Origin: Chlorella sorokiniana | Taxonomy: Eukaryota; Chlorophyta; Trebouxiophyceae; Chlorellales; Chlorellaceae | DNA: 64,000 nt | Direction of reading: 5' to 3' | Assembly (NCBI GenBank): GCA_025917655.1 | Contig: CP084616.1 | Coordinates: forward strand, 124,001 to 188,000 | In this document: one piece after another, positions 23,686 to 34,462 of the stretch | Layout of the letters: each line of letters begins with the position of its first letter | Numbering within the stretch: the stretch's first letter is position 1 | The notes under the pieces: model-generated | What the model saw: the letters and a program-made list of their open reading frames with translations, nothing else | Databases searched by the model: none | What the model was told of the DNA's origin: nothing | Translations under genes and position numbers: made by a program

Positions 23686-24102
23686 ATGAGCCGGGGCAAG
23701 CCACAGGACAGAGTAACTTTGGCTTTCAGCGAGGCTCTGCGATCCTGCACAAAGGAGGCAAGTGGGCGGGCCATCGCGTGCCAGTCAGCAAACCGCGATC
23801 GCTGCGTGTTGCTGGGCAGGGCAAGGCGTCAGTGAGCTGCACGTCTCTGCGGGGTGCAGGTGCAACAGTACGGGATCTGCCTCAAGGCCACTCTGCCAGA
23901 GGTGAGCGAGGGACGACTCGGGCGCCTGTCGCGAGGACGGAGGCTCGTGCGCTGCGGCAAGGGGGCTGCCGCAGTTTGCCCCTCCCGGCCAAGCTCGTGC
24001 TGCTGGCTGCAGGTTGAGAAGGGCGTGTGCAAGCGCGAGTTCGAGCAGCTGCGCGCCTGCTGGTTCAAGGCCTTCCGAGCGGCGCTGCGAGCCAGCAAGT
24101 GA
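23686..24102 (+). CDS. Small twin-CX9C protein, NDUFAF8-like complex I assembly factor
   Basis: A 67-residue protein from three exons: 23686-23757, 23860-23901 and 24013-24102, all phase 0, 204 bases in total. It carries two CX9C pairs: CTKEVQQYGIC and CKREFEQLRAC. Spacing and the residues inside both motifs, especially YG before the second Cys and REFE.LR.C in the second pair, match human NDUFAF8 (C17orf89), a mitochondrial intermembrane-space or matrix partner in complex I assembly. Twin-CX9C proteins fold as disulfide-linked helical hairpins. Exon 1 (MSRGKPQDRVTLAFSEALRS) is joined through a GC donor. The start has no strong context evidence. It lies only 61 bases before the next gene's proposed start. 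Orthology is inferred from motif resemblance. Confidence 0.65.
23758..23859 (+). other. GC-AG intron 1 of the twin-CX9C gene
   Basis: The donor is ACAAAGGAG|GCAAGT and the acceptor GGGGTGCAG. This junction restores the first CX9C motif (C-TKEVQQYGI-C); without it the first cysteine is lost. Confidence 0.6.
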
Positions 24103-24163
24103 CGAAGCAGCACCCGCCTGATCCCCGCCTGGCACCCGCCCGCCGTGTGAACGCCCTTCAGCC

Positions 24164-27100
24164 ATGGCGCCGGCGGCAGCAGGGGGAGACCTGCGGGGGA
24201 CCTCTTCTCAGGGGATCCCCTGAAGCAGAGCGCCGCCCTCATGAACGTGCTGGCCGCGCTGTCGGCCGGGCGCGACGTGGCGGCGCTCGTCAGCGCCTCG
24301 CTGCAGCTGCTGGGCAACCCCAGCACCGCTGCGGAACCCAAGCGCCTGGCCTACGACCTCGCCAGCGCGGCGCAGCTGGCTGATACGGGTGGGTGGTGCC
24401 GGCCGCCGCCAGGTGGCGCCGACGCCGGCTCATCTGGGTAGCGAGCAGCAGCCGTGGCCGCGCGCAACAGAGAGATCATGAGGCTGTCAAAGTTTGGCTG
24501 CCGTCCCTGCTGGCACAGGCGCACCTTGTCGCAGTGTTCGGCGTTCTCGTGTTCCACACCCCCTCCCACACACTCACAAGACTTTCTCACGCACCCAACT
24601 GCTTGTCGCGCTGCAGACGTGGCTCGCCTGGCGGCGGCGGTGCAAGCCGACCTGCAGCGCGGCGTGCCGCACGAGGTTCGCGTCAAGGCGCTGCGCGCTG
24701 GGCGCGCTGCCCGGACACCGCCTGGAGGCGCTGCTGGCCGACGGCGGGGTGCTGGAGCGGCTGGTGAGCGCACGCTGTGCACGCGGCGTTGCCGGCTGTC
24801 TCAGCGTCGCAGAGGGCTGGAATTCCTTTGAAGAGATTCTTGCTAGTATGGGGCGCGCAGCAGCTGCACTGGGATTTCGGCCATGCGGTCTGCAGCAGCC
24901 GCGGTTGTTGGGACGGCCGTTACCATGGCGGCAGGTCAGCGGTCAGCAGCTGCATTGCCCAGCGGGCACCCACACTGCCGCCTGCTCCCGCCTTGCTTCC
25001 GGCCTTCCCCCGCAGTTCTCGAACCTGCGCAGCAGCAACGACGCGGTGCGTGCCGCGGCGATCGACGCGGCGGCGGAGCTGACCGCGCGCGAGCGCGGGC
25101 TGCAGATGGCGGCGGGCAGCCCGCGCTGCTGTCTGCCCTCATAGACCTGTGGGAGGGCATCACCGACGCGCTCACCGGTGGGTGTATCGCACGTGTACCG
25201 CGCCGCGCTGTGCTGCACCCGCTAGCTTCGTCGCGCTCACTGCGCGGGACAGGCATCACACGCAATCGCGTCAATATGCACCTGAGAACACGCAAATGCG
25301 CCCCCCTTCCCCCTCCTTCTTTTACTCAGACGAGACTGACCTGGTGTGCGCCAGCGCATGCGGCGCCCTGTCGGCGCTCCTCCTGGTGGATGAGCCGGCG
25401 GCGGCGCCGCTGCCGGCCGCCGCCGCCGCCGTGCTGTCCAGCCTGACCGACGCGGTGCACAAGCGGCTGGGGGGCTGCTGAGTGTGGCGCTGGCGCGCTT
25501 CAGGTGCGGCGCTGCGCCGCCGCCACACAAACCTGGCTGCACCTGACTTTTGCCCTGGCTGGCGGCTCGCAGCTGCTAAACCTTCCAGTGCTTGGCCTGG
25601 GCCCCTCATCGGCCTTTCAGCCTCGCTGCAGGGGCCTGCGATGCGCCCACTCACAGCTGCGCAGGGCAGCCCGCCACCCGCTGCCGCTGTCTCACGCCGC
25701 CGCCGCTCCCACGCCCCCCCCGCCCTGGTCGCAGGGCCCTGGGCACCGTGCTGCTGGTGGCTGTGCCGCCGCTGCTGGTGGCTTACCTGCGGGGCCTCAG
25801 CCCGCTGCCAGAGGAGCGCCGCCTTGACGCGCTGCCCGGCGACGTGGCCAGCGGTGGGTTTTGCCGGCGGCTGCGTCGCGGGAAGGGGGTGCGGAGGGCG
25901 CCCTGCTCGAGCGCTTGTTTGGCTGCCATGACCGGTCTTTCCGGCCTGGCTGGGGCTCGGGTCGATTCTGCACTGCAGCCTGCAGGATGCAGAGCACGCT
26001 TGGCTGCCCCCAGAATGGCCCAGCGACTCAGCTTTGAGCTTTCAAGGAGGCAGCCTCGACCACGCCCCGCCTGCCCCACCCCCACCCCCTGCCGCAGTCG
26101 GTCGCTGCCACGCGTATGAGGAGTGCTGCTGCCTGCTGGTGGAGCTGCTGCACAGCCCCAACGCGGCGGTGCTGCTGGCGGCGGCGCGGGCGCTGCTGGA
26201 CTTGGCACAGGTGGGGACTTGGGGGAGGTGATCAGGTGTGGGTGGGTGGGCGGGGGAGCAGGTTGCGTGCGTGTCATCACATGGCTGGAATTGACCCGCG
26301 CTGCTGCTTGCCAGCCTGCCGGCAGCTCGACGCCTTGCCGGTGTGTTGCTCGCCCTGCCTGCCTCACCGGCAACCACCCCACGGTACTGCTGTACCGCAG
26401 ATGGACGGAGGTTCGGCGGCGGTGCTGGCTGTGCTGCCCAAGGCGGCCAGCGCGATCATCAGCGCCGCCACCAGCCCCGAGGGGCAGCTGTCGGCGGCGC
26501 AGCCCGCGGTGCTGGCCCTGCTGCTGGAGCACTTGCCGGTGCTGCCGGCGGTGCAGCAGCCGCTGCTGTTCCGGCGGCTGCTGCCGCTGGCGGCCGCCAT
26601 CCCCGCCGCGGCGCAGCGCACCCGCGGCCTCGCCCGCCTCTGGTCCGCAGTGCTGCGCTACGACTGGGCGGCGGCGGGCGGCGGCCGTGGCGGCCGTGGG
26701 GGCAACGCCGCGCAGGCTGGCCCCCGCCGTCGCAGCTGCAGGCGCTGCTGCTGGAGCCGGGGGTGAAGGATGCGGTGAGTGGGCAGCCCGGCAGCGGCGA
26801 CGTCGGGCGCGGCGCTGACGGCGGCCGCTGCCGCCGCGGACGCCCCCGTCTTCCCCGCCTATCGCGAGGAGCTGGTGGGCTCCCTCCTCTACGTCCTGCT
26901 GAGCCACCCCGCGGAACGGCGGCGGCAGGCAGCGGCGAGGCCGGCGCCCGCGGCGCTCCAGCCTGCTGGCAGAGGCTTCGGAGACCCAGTCGCTGGTGGA
27001 GGGCGCCGAGTGGCTGGCCAGCGCCAAGACGGCGCTGCAGGTGCGCGCGCCGGCCGCTGGCTTTGCCCGCGCAGGCTCGCTGCCGCTTGCCTTCCCTCGG

Positions 27101-30100
27101 CTGCCGCTGCTCCAGCCTGGCTGGACGCCGGGAAGTCCTTGCACCTGGCCTCTTTCGTCTCCCAAACTTCCCCCAACCTGGTCGCTCACAGCCGCGAACA
27201 GCCCCTCCACACGTCGCTCCCTCCCCCATCCGCCCCCCCGCAGGGCACTAAGGCCTGCCTGGGCTGGGACCGCGTGTCCACCGCCCTCACCACAGGCACT
27301 ACCGCCGTGGTGGACCTCTGGCTGCAGCTGCTGCTGCGCTCAATCCTGGCGGCGGCGGCGCTGCAGGCGCGCCTGGCGGGGCGGCAGCACGAGCTGGCGG
27401 CGGCGACGCAGGTGGGCGAGCATGATGTGGGGGACGAGAGGCAGGTGGCACGCCAGTTCCATTCCCCGCGGTAATACGGCTGCAGCAATCATCGCCGAGC
27501 AGTTCTTTCACTATCAAGCAGTGCGCTCACAACCCTCCTGTCCGCTTCTGTGGCCTGTGCGCTTCAGGCTGCCGACGGCGGGCGCCAGGCGGTGGCGGCA
27601 CTGGCTCAGTCGGTCCAGCGCCGCGTGGGATCCACCTACATGGACCTGCAGGTGGGGGTTGCTCTGCTCTTTTCTTATCCTTCCGCCTCTTTTTTATTTC
27701 AGAGTTGGTTGTCAGAAGGCAGCGAGTGTGTGCGTGTTTATACGAGGGTCACTACTTGGATGGATAGCGGGTTTGTTGGCCCCAACCCCTGCCCCAACCC
27801 CACCCCTTGCAACTATCACCATCATGCCCCCCCACCCACCACCACCACCAAGCAGGGCCTGCTGCTCCAAATTGCCGCCAACTGGCGTGCGCTGCACCCG
27901 GTGGTGCGCCCCCGCGCGGTCTGGGTTTGCTGCTGCCACCTGCAGCTGAAGAGCGTGCTGGACGCGGCCTGGAACAGCTGCGTCGACGCCAGTGAGCCGC
28001 TGCCGCACCGACTGCCTCCCTGCGGCGGCTGTGCTGCTGCTGCCCTGTCCCTTCTGGTTGGCAGGGTTTGAGCGGGGGCCGCCGCTGCCGCTGCTGCTGC
28101 TGCTGCGGTGTCGGAAGGGGGTGTGCGAGGGTGCCAGGGAGGCGCGGCAGCTGCTGGGGCTGCACCTTGCTCACGAAGCGGCGGCTGCTCCTTGACCTTC
28201 TCGTCTTGGCTCCTCACACTCACACATACTCAATCGCATCACCCCCGGCTCGCTGCAGTCCGCGGGCTGCTGCTGGAGTCCCGCAAGGCTCAGGGCGGCT
28301 CCCACCTGACCGCCGTGGCGGAGGGGCTGCTGGCGGCGCCGCCCGACGCGGGCGCCGCCAAGGGCGGCCGCCACGGCGCGGGGCTGGCGGCGGCGTCGGG
28401 GCAGCAGGTGGAGGTTGCTCTGCTGTGCCTGGAGCGCCTCGTTTCCCTGGGTGAGCCGGGCTGTTGCATCAGCAGGGGCGCATGCAACCGAACAGCGGCG
28501 CGGCCACATAACAGCGTGCCAGTCTGCCGACCTGGCGACGCTGCTGCACCCCTTGCTGGCTGCGGCACCTCAAACATTCCCCGCCACCTTGCCCTGCCCC
28601 ACCCACACCACGCCCCGTTGGCCCCCGCCGCAGTCGCACACAACAACAAGGGGCAGCTGGCGGGCAGCTGGCGCCCATCGGCGTGCTGCTGGAGAAGCTG
28701 TGCCGGCTGGAGCTGGACGGCTCTCCAGGGCCGGGTGCGTGCGATGGTGCCGCCGACGGCGGCGCTTCCTTGCTGCAACTCCTGCTGCAACTCCTGCTGG
28801 CTGCTGTGCGTGGCATGGCAGCCTGGCTGCATCGACGGCTGCCGCCAGTAGAAACACACACATTGGGAACGGCTTTGGGACCTCGAGGCAAGCAGCACAG
28901 GTTCGCTCCCCACTCGACTCATACTTCTCTCTGCCCTTGTGCAGCCCTGACGGAGCGCCTCGGCCGGCTGCTGGCAGCGGTGCGCCCGGTGGCCACCAGC
29001 GGCAAGGAGAAGGGGCGGGGCAGCTACACCCGGGCGGCTGCTACCACGATCAGCATCCGCAGCCGCCCTGTGGAGCAGGCGGCGGTGGAGGACGCGCAGA
29101 ACGGGCGGGCCGAGGCGCCGCTGGTGGTTGAGCTGGAGCCGGATCCGGCCGCCCCGTGGCGGCGGCGTACCCCAACACTCTCCCCGCTGCGGCGGCGCTG
29201 TTTGGTACCGCAGAAGCCGTGCGGTACGGTCACTTCTTGGAGCAGCTGCAGCGGGCGGCGTGGCAGGACGACGATTCCGCGGCGGTCGGCGCCGCGACAG
29301 ACGACCTCGACCCTGTCGTCGCCGCCACGGGCGACGCAGCCGCCGGGCTGCCCTCGCTGCTGCAGCTGACCTCCCTGCTGGCGAGCGACAGCGGCGGTGC
29401 CGCTGGCGGGGCTGCTGCGCCTGCTGGAGGGCTGGAGGTCACCGGGCCCTTTGCGCCGGTGTCCCTCACGCTGAGCCACAGCGTGGACGCCGCGCAGCGC
29501 AGCATCACGCTGCGCTGCGCTGTGGTCAATCGCACCATGGAAGAGATCCGGGGGTGGAGGTGGGTGTGGGCTGTTTGTGGCTGTGTGTGCTGGTGGCGTG
29601 TCAAGTGAATCATGCGCAGCCGTCGTCCGGAACGGTGCTTGCGAGCCATCTCGCCCGCATGCTCTCAGCCCACCGTCAACGTCGCAAAGCTGTTGGGGCG
29701 CCCCTTGATGCGCGGGGCTGGCTGGCCACATCATGTTGCCTGCTGCATCGACACGCCCCTCACCGTCTGCCTCTGTCCTGGCCCCGCTTCCTTCCTCAGG
29801 TGGAGCTCACCCTGGGGGACCAGTGGCCCCGGCCACCGTCGCCCGCTGTCCTACAAGCTGGACCCCCTGGGCCCTGCCGCATCCACGGCCTGGGAGACCG
29901 AGCTGCGGGTGGCGGGCTTTGGCTGGCCCGCGGTGCAGGCAGCCGTCCTCCTGCCGGTGAAGGTGCGGCGGCGGCAGCGGCATCGGCTCCTGCTCGAGGG
30001 GAGGAGGGGCCCTGGACTGAAGGGCATGCATGCCGGGGGAGCGCCTGAAGCGCCACCCCAACTCTGTGGCTGCGTGCTGGCTACAAAAGCCATGGGCAGT

Positions 30101-31470
30101 GTGTCCAGGGCTGCCGTGCCAGCCAAGCGCCTGCCGCCATCGCTCCAAACCATGACTCGGTCCTTGCCGCCCCCTGCAGCTGCCCGGCGGCGAGCCGGCG
30201 GCGCTGCGCTGCAAGCTCTACTCCGTTTCCCCCTGGCGCTGCTGGCGCCGCCCAGCCACGCCGTCACCCCCGCCGAGTTCTACCAGCTGTGGCAGGCGCT
30301 GCCGTACCGGGCTCAGGTGGGCTCCCACTCAGAGAGTACCAGCCAACTCCCGCACTGTCCCTCACCACCCGCTCGCTCTTTCAGCCCAACTCACACCCAC
30401 ACCTCCTTCCCATTAACAACCACCCAACACCCACCCGCCTGCACCTCCATCCCCACCCATACACCCACACCTCTTTGACCCCCAAAACCACCCGCCCTGC
30501 AGCTGGCGGCCCGGGCGAGCGAGCCGGGCGGTGCGGGGCTGCAGCGCGTGCTGGCGGCCATGGAGGGCGGCGCCATGCTGTGCGTGCTGCGCGCATCCGG
30601 TGAGCCAACGCCAGCGTCTGTTTCGCCTGGTGTGCTCAACTCTTCAGGCCCTGCCAGCGCCAGGAAAGGCCTTCCCTTTCCAGCTGCTCTGTTGTTGCTG
30701 CATGCAGCGAATGGCTCACTTTGGCACACCCTCCCCCGCCCCTTTCTCTTCCTCAACCCCAACCCGCAGCCCCAGTGCACGGTTCCGCCCACGCCGCTTT
30801 CAGCGGCACCAGCTGGGACGGCCAGCGCATCGCGTGTGTCGTGACGGGGGTGGTGGAGGCGGCTGCGGGCGGCGGCTTCAGCGGCGCCGCCGCTCCGCAG
30901 CACGCCCGCCTCTCCTTCCACTTCCGATCCGAGTCTGCGGAGGTCATCTCCCACGTGCAGGTGGGCAGTGGGTTTTTGATGGGTGGGGACACCCTTGACA
31001 AAATACCGAGTGCAACAGTGGGGCTAGGAGGGGCACAGGCAGGCACTTTGATCGAGTCCCCCGCCAGCCTGGCGTTTCATATGCACCTTGATGTCCCGCT
31101 GGTCTGCTGGTCTGCGTCCTGTCCTGACAAACAATCCTGCTTTCTGCTTCGTTTGTTCTTCTCAGGGCCACGAGGTCGAGCTGCTGGACCAGCTGACCGG
31201 CGGCCGTGTGGTCCCCACGGCGGCGGGAGAGGGCGGCGCCGCCGCTGACGACGCCCCGCGCCCGCGGCTGCGCCAGAGGCGGAGGCCTTCCGCCCCTCCA
31301 CCTTCTCCTTCCTGCGCAGCGTCACGCTGCGCTCCGAGGAAGACGAGCGGGCAGAGGAGGGCGAGGCAGCGGAGAGCGTGGACCCGGCGGCGGCCGAGGC
31401 GACGCGCCGCGCCTTTGACGCCGCCGTGCTCGCGCAGTGGCAACGCCTGCGCGCGCTGCGTGTGGGCTGA
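24164..31470 (+). CDS. TPLATE: TPLATE, subunit of the TSET/TPLATE endocytic adaptor complex
   Basis: Large adaptor-like subunit acting at the plasma membrane in clathrin-mediated endocytosis. About 20 exons encode roughly 1,000 residues. The N-terminal segment PLKQSAALMNVLAALSAGRD matches the plant TPLATE start (RQSSALL...SAAGRD); DVARLAAAVQADL, FSNLRSSNDAVRAAAIDAA and ALLEHLPVLPAVQQPLLFRR continue as an adaptin-type helical solenoid. The appendage part is diagnostic: CAVVNRTMEEIRG (about 29518-29550), GGEPAALRCKLYSV (about 30185), HAVTPAEFYQLWQALPYRAQ (about 30259-30315), SGTSWDGQRIACVV and LSFHFRSESAEVISHV; the C-terminus VLAQWQRLRALRVG ends at 31470. Frame breaks occur near the start (24183-24200), 24690-24700, 25120-25130 and 25470-25478, mostly in G/C runs. 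The start codon is uncertain: ATG 24164 needs one break, ATG 24241 would truncate the conserved N-terminus. Confidence 0.85.
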
Positions 31471-32182
31471 TGGAGTGGCGCTGGCTGAGAGCGGGACAGC
31501 CGCGATGCGGCGGTGCAGCCTGTGCTGTGGACTGTGTTCAGAAATGTCGGGAGCGCCGCCGTGATGACACTGACCTAAGCTTGATGAAGCGATGCAAAGA
31601 TGGACGGTGCCGTCACGGCAGGTACATCACACACAGATGTGGAGTCCAGGCAGCCCGCAAAGCGATGCGTGGCAGCGCCAAGGCGTGGTCAGCGGAACAT
31701 CGTGCGTGCGGCTCCGGCACCGGCCTCAGACACAAAAACTGATTGCAGGAAGCTTGCCCTTGTTGTGCTCAGGGACCACGACCGGCCTCTGCTTGCCAAA
31801 GGCTCTCAGGCTGCTACTGTTGTGACTGCCGTGGAATTTTACAGCTAGTTGGCATGTTGATGGGGTTGGGTTTCCTGCTGGATTTGATCAATCAGCGCTT
31901 GGGCTGGCGTAATGGGACTGAATCGTGAAAACGGAGCAAGAAAGCAAATACATGGACCCAAAGCAGGGCGTGTTGATGGCCGCCACTAGCGCCAAGCAGA
32001 TGGCCGCATGCTGCACTGCTGATCCTTGGCAGTGGTCTGGCACCAGTGTGCCTGGGATCATTCGTTTCGTTGGCTGCGCAGGCAGCTGGGGCGCTGCAGG
32101 CTGGGTTGCGGGTCAGGCGCAGCAGGGCTGTGGGGCGACAGACGTGCAGGAACTGTTGCACAGCGCTGCAGCCACAGGCTGA
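31471..32182. other. Gap between convergent TPLATE and thioesterase genes
   Basis: Holds both 3' flanks. TTACA at 31839-31843 on the + strand is TGTAA on the minus strand and could serve the thioesterase gene, though it lies about 340 bases past the stop. No exon is supported. Confidence 0.5.
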
Positions 32183-34084
32183 TTAGGCCTGGGTGCGGCG
32201 CCGTGACACGTGACCAACCGCAGCGTGCAAGGCATGGCGCGGATGGGTGTCAGCGCGCGCAGCGCCCAGCTTGAAGATGCCTGTGGCGGAGGCCAGCAGC
32301 TTCTCGTGCCCGCCCAGCGAGTGGTACAGGTTCATGTCCACCTGCGGTACGGATCGGTACAGGATGCGGTACCATTCAGGTCGTGTCGTCAGACCCTGGT
32401 GGAGGATGTCAAGCGAGGGGGCGACACCCAGCACAAGGTGTTTTGAGGTGCAGCCCATCCTGGGACCAGGCAGCCCCTCTGTGCGTGCCTGTGCCTGCAG
32501 CAACGATCTCAACACGCACGCTTCCACACACACACACACACACCTGCACCGTGGCCTTGCTGCCGGGTGTGTCGCTCTCCTTGATGCGCACGATCTGGGA
32601 GCGCAGAATCAGGGGCTCGTCCGGAGGGGTGGCCTCCTTGAAGGTGGTCTGAGTGTCAGGAGGGGGAGGGGGAGTGAGCCCGGGGACGCATATGGCAGCG
32701 CTGCCCTCCCAGTTCGCCTCGGAAGCGAAGCTGGCACGCAGCTGCTTGCCTGGCTGCCAGCCGCGCTGGGCACACAAGGGACTGGAGCCTAAGGGAAACC
32801 TTGAAACACAGCATAAACGGAGAGGAACAGAAGCGGGGCGCACCAGCATTTCGTAGGTCAGCGTGAGGGGCGGCTTGGGCAGCGCCGCCTTGTCCATCAG
32901 CGCGATGGCGGCGGTCCAGTTGCCGTGGCAGTCGAAGAGCGCCGACACCACGCCGCCATTCATGATGCCTGCCCAAAAGGGGGCGGGGGCACATGGTAGA
33001 TGTGAAGGAGAAGTGGCGCAACTTGGTGCTCAAAGCAGGCTTCCAGTTACACGAAGGGAACACGGGAAAAGGGTGGGGGGGGGAGGGCAAGCTAAGCACA
33101 GCAAGACGGGACGGCCGCACGGAGGGGCAGCGCAGCTCCCTTCCCGCCAGCCTCCTGTCTCACCTGGGAAGGCGCAGTACTTCGGATCCAGGACCGCCGT
33201 GGCCTCCAGCCCGCCTGGGATGCGGTAGCTCTGCAGGAAGAGGCCGTCGGCGGCGGCCGGCCCTGCAACAAGGGGTGGGGCGGGAAGCGGCAGTCGCTCG
33301 CGGCACGGCAGCAACAACCGCGGGCTTCTGATGCAACGACTGGCAGCGCTGCTCAGCATGCGCAGCCTGCTGGCATGCGCAGCCTGCTGCCGGCCTTCGC
33401 AGCAGGCGTGCCGGCGAGCTGGGCCGGCAGCCGGGCGGCTGCAGGCGGCGGCGGCGGCGGCGGCAGGCGCACCGCAGCCCCAGCAGGTGCTCTCTGGTGT
33501 GTAGGCCTCCTGCACCGACACCTCCTCCTCGCTCTCCGGCTCTATTCCCGCCTCCGTCACCGACGGGTGCAGCTTGCTGTTGCAGGGGTTCACCGCAAAG
33601 CCCTGCAGGGAGGGGCCAGGAGGGCAGAAATGAGCAGCCCGGGGTGGCCAGGAGCAGTCGGGTCGAGCTACGCACAGGCGTCCCAGCTAGCCGTTCCCTG
33701 CCTGACGCTGCGCTACAGAAGGCTGATAGGGGCGTGCTGTGAGCGTGTGTGAACGCATGGCTGGAATGGCCAGCAGCTGGCAGAATGGTCCCTGGTGCAA
33801 TCTGCAGCAGCGGGGACCAAGACCCCACCGTGGCGCCCAACTAAGGGCCGGCTGGGCGGCGGCGCGCCCACCTGATTCCGCAGCACCTCCCATTGGCTGC
33901 CTGACAGCCGCGTCTTTCTAGTGGGAGTGTACAGCCGGCTGCCTATGCTGCGCTCTGCATCCACGGCTGCAACCTGTCCGCCAGCTGCCCAGGCGGCAGC
34001 AGCGGGGCCAAGCCAGCTGCGGCACGTGGCCAGACCCGCCTCCCCTGAGCGCCGCGACGCTGCTACAAGTGCCGCTCGCAACAT
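32183..34084 (-). CDS. PaaI-like hotdog-fold thioesterase
   Basis: Probable acyl-CoA thioesterase of the PaaI/4HBT superfamily; the substrate is unknown. Exons on the minus strand: 33872-34084, 33473-33602, 33164-33262, 32844-32968, 32544-32648 and 32183-32341, giving exactly 277 codons with consistent phases and no frame break. The N-terminal about 70 residues are rich in Ala, Arg and Ser and look like an organelle transit peptide. The domain begins near CWGCGPAAADGLFLQSYR; the helix-bearing core is PGIMNGGVVSALFDCHGNWT, with Asn-Gly-Gly and Asp in the places of the catalytic loop and hotdog helix, followed by LPKPPLTLTYEMLT and EPLILRSQIVRI. Plant genomes have the same CWGCG...NGG...DCHGNW architecture. 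Head-to-head with the RpiA-like gene. Stop at 32183-32185. Confidence 0.8.
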
Positions 34085-34462
34085 GCTGTGCCTCTGGCGA
34101 CGTGGGGCGATCGGATTAGCAGGTGGGTAAGGCAGCTCTTGGCTCGAGCAACCCCTGGGCTTTTGGGGCGCCGCGCAGGGCGTCACCCGCGACTGAAGAA
34201 GACCTGGCCAGACGCGGCAGGGCGCGGGTTTGAGCCTCAGGGCTTGGTTTTCCAGTTGCCAGGTCAGATGCAACTGGACACTTGTGCGCCTGGAAATCGC
34301 CGTTTAATGGTCTTGATCGTACTGCTCGATATTATCTCGCATCGACTGACACATCAAGCGATGCCGAGGCGGGTCTTCACCACACAGGCAGCAGCGTCGC
34401 CGGCTTGCCGTGTGCCGCGCTCCCAGTGCTTTCGACCCGTCGGTAACGTCCGCAGAACTACG
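34085..34462. promoter_or_regulatory. Shared divergent promoter region, thioesterase / RpiA-like
   Basis: 378 bases separate the two start codons. The part about 34280-34360 is locally AT-rich. No defined element was recognised; the call is positional. Confidence 0.45.

Noticed and set aside
25783-27210. 475-codon minus-strand open frame
   Set aside because: Antisense to TPLATE exons; composition is typical of a shadow frame in high-GC DNA.
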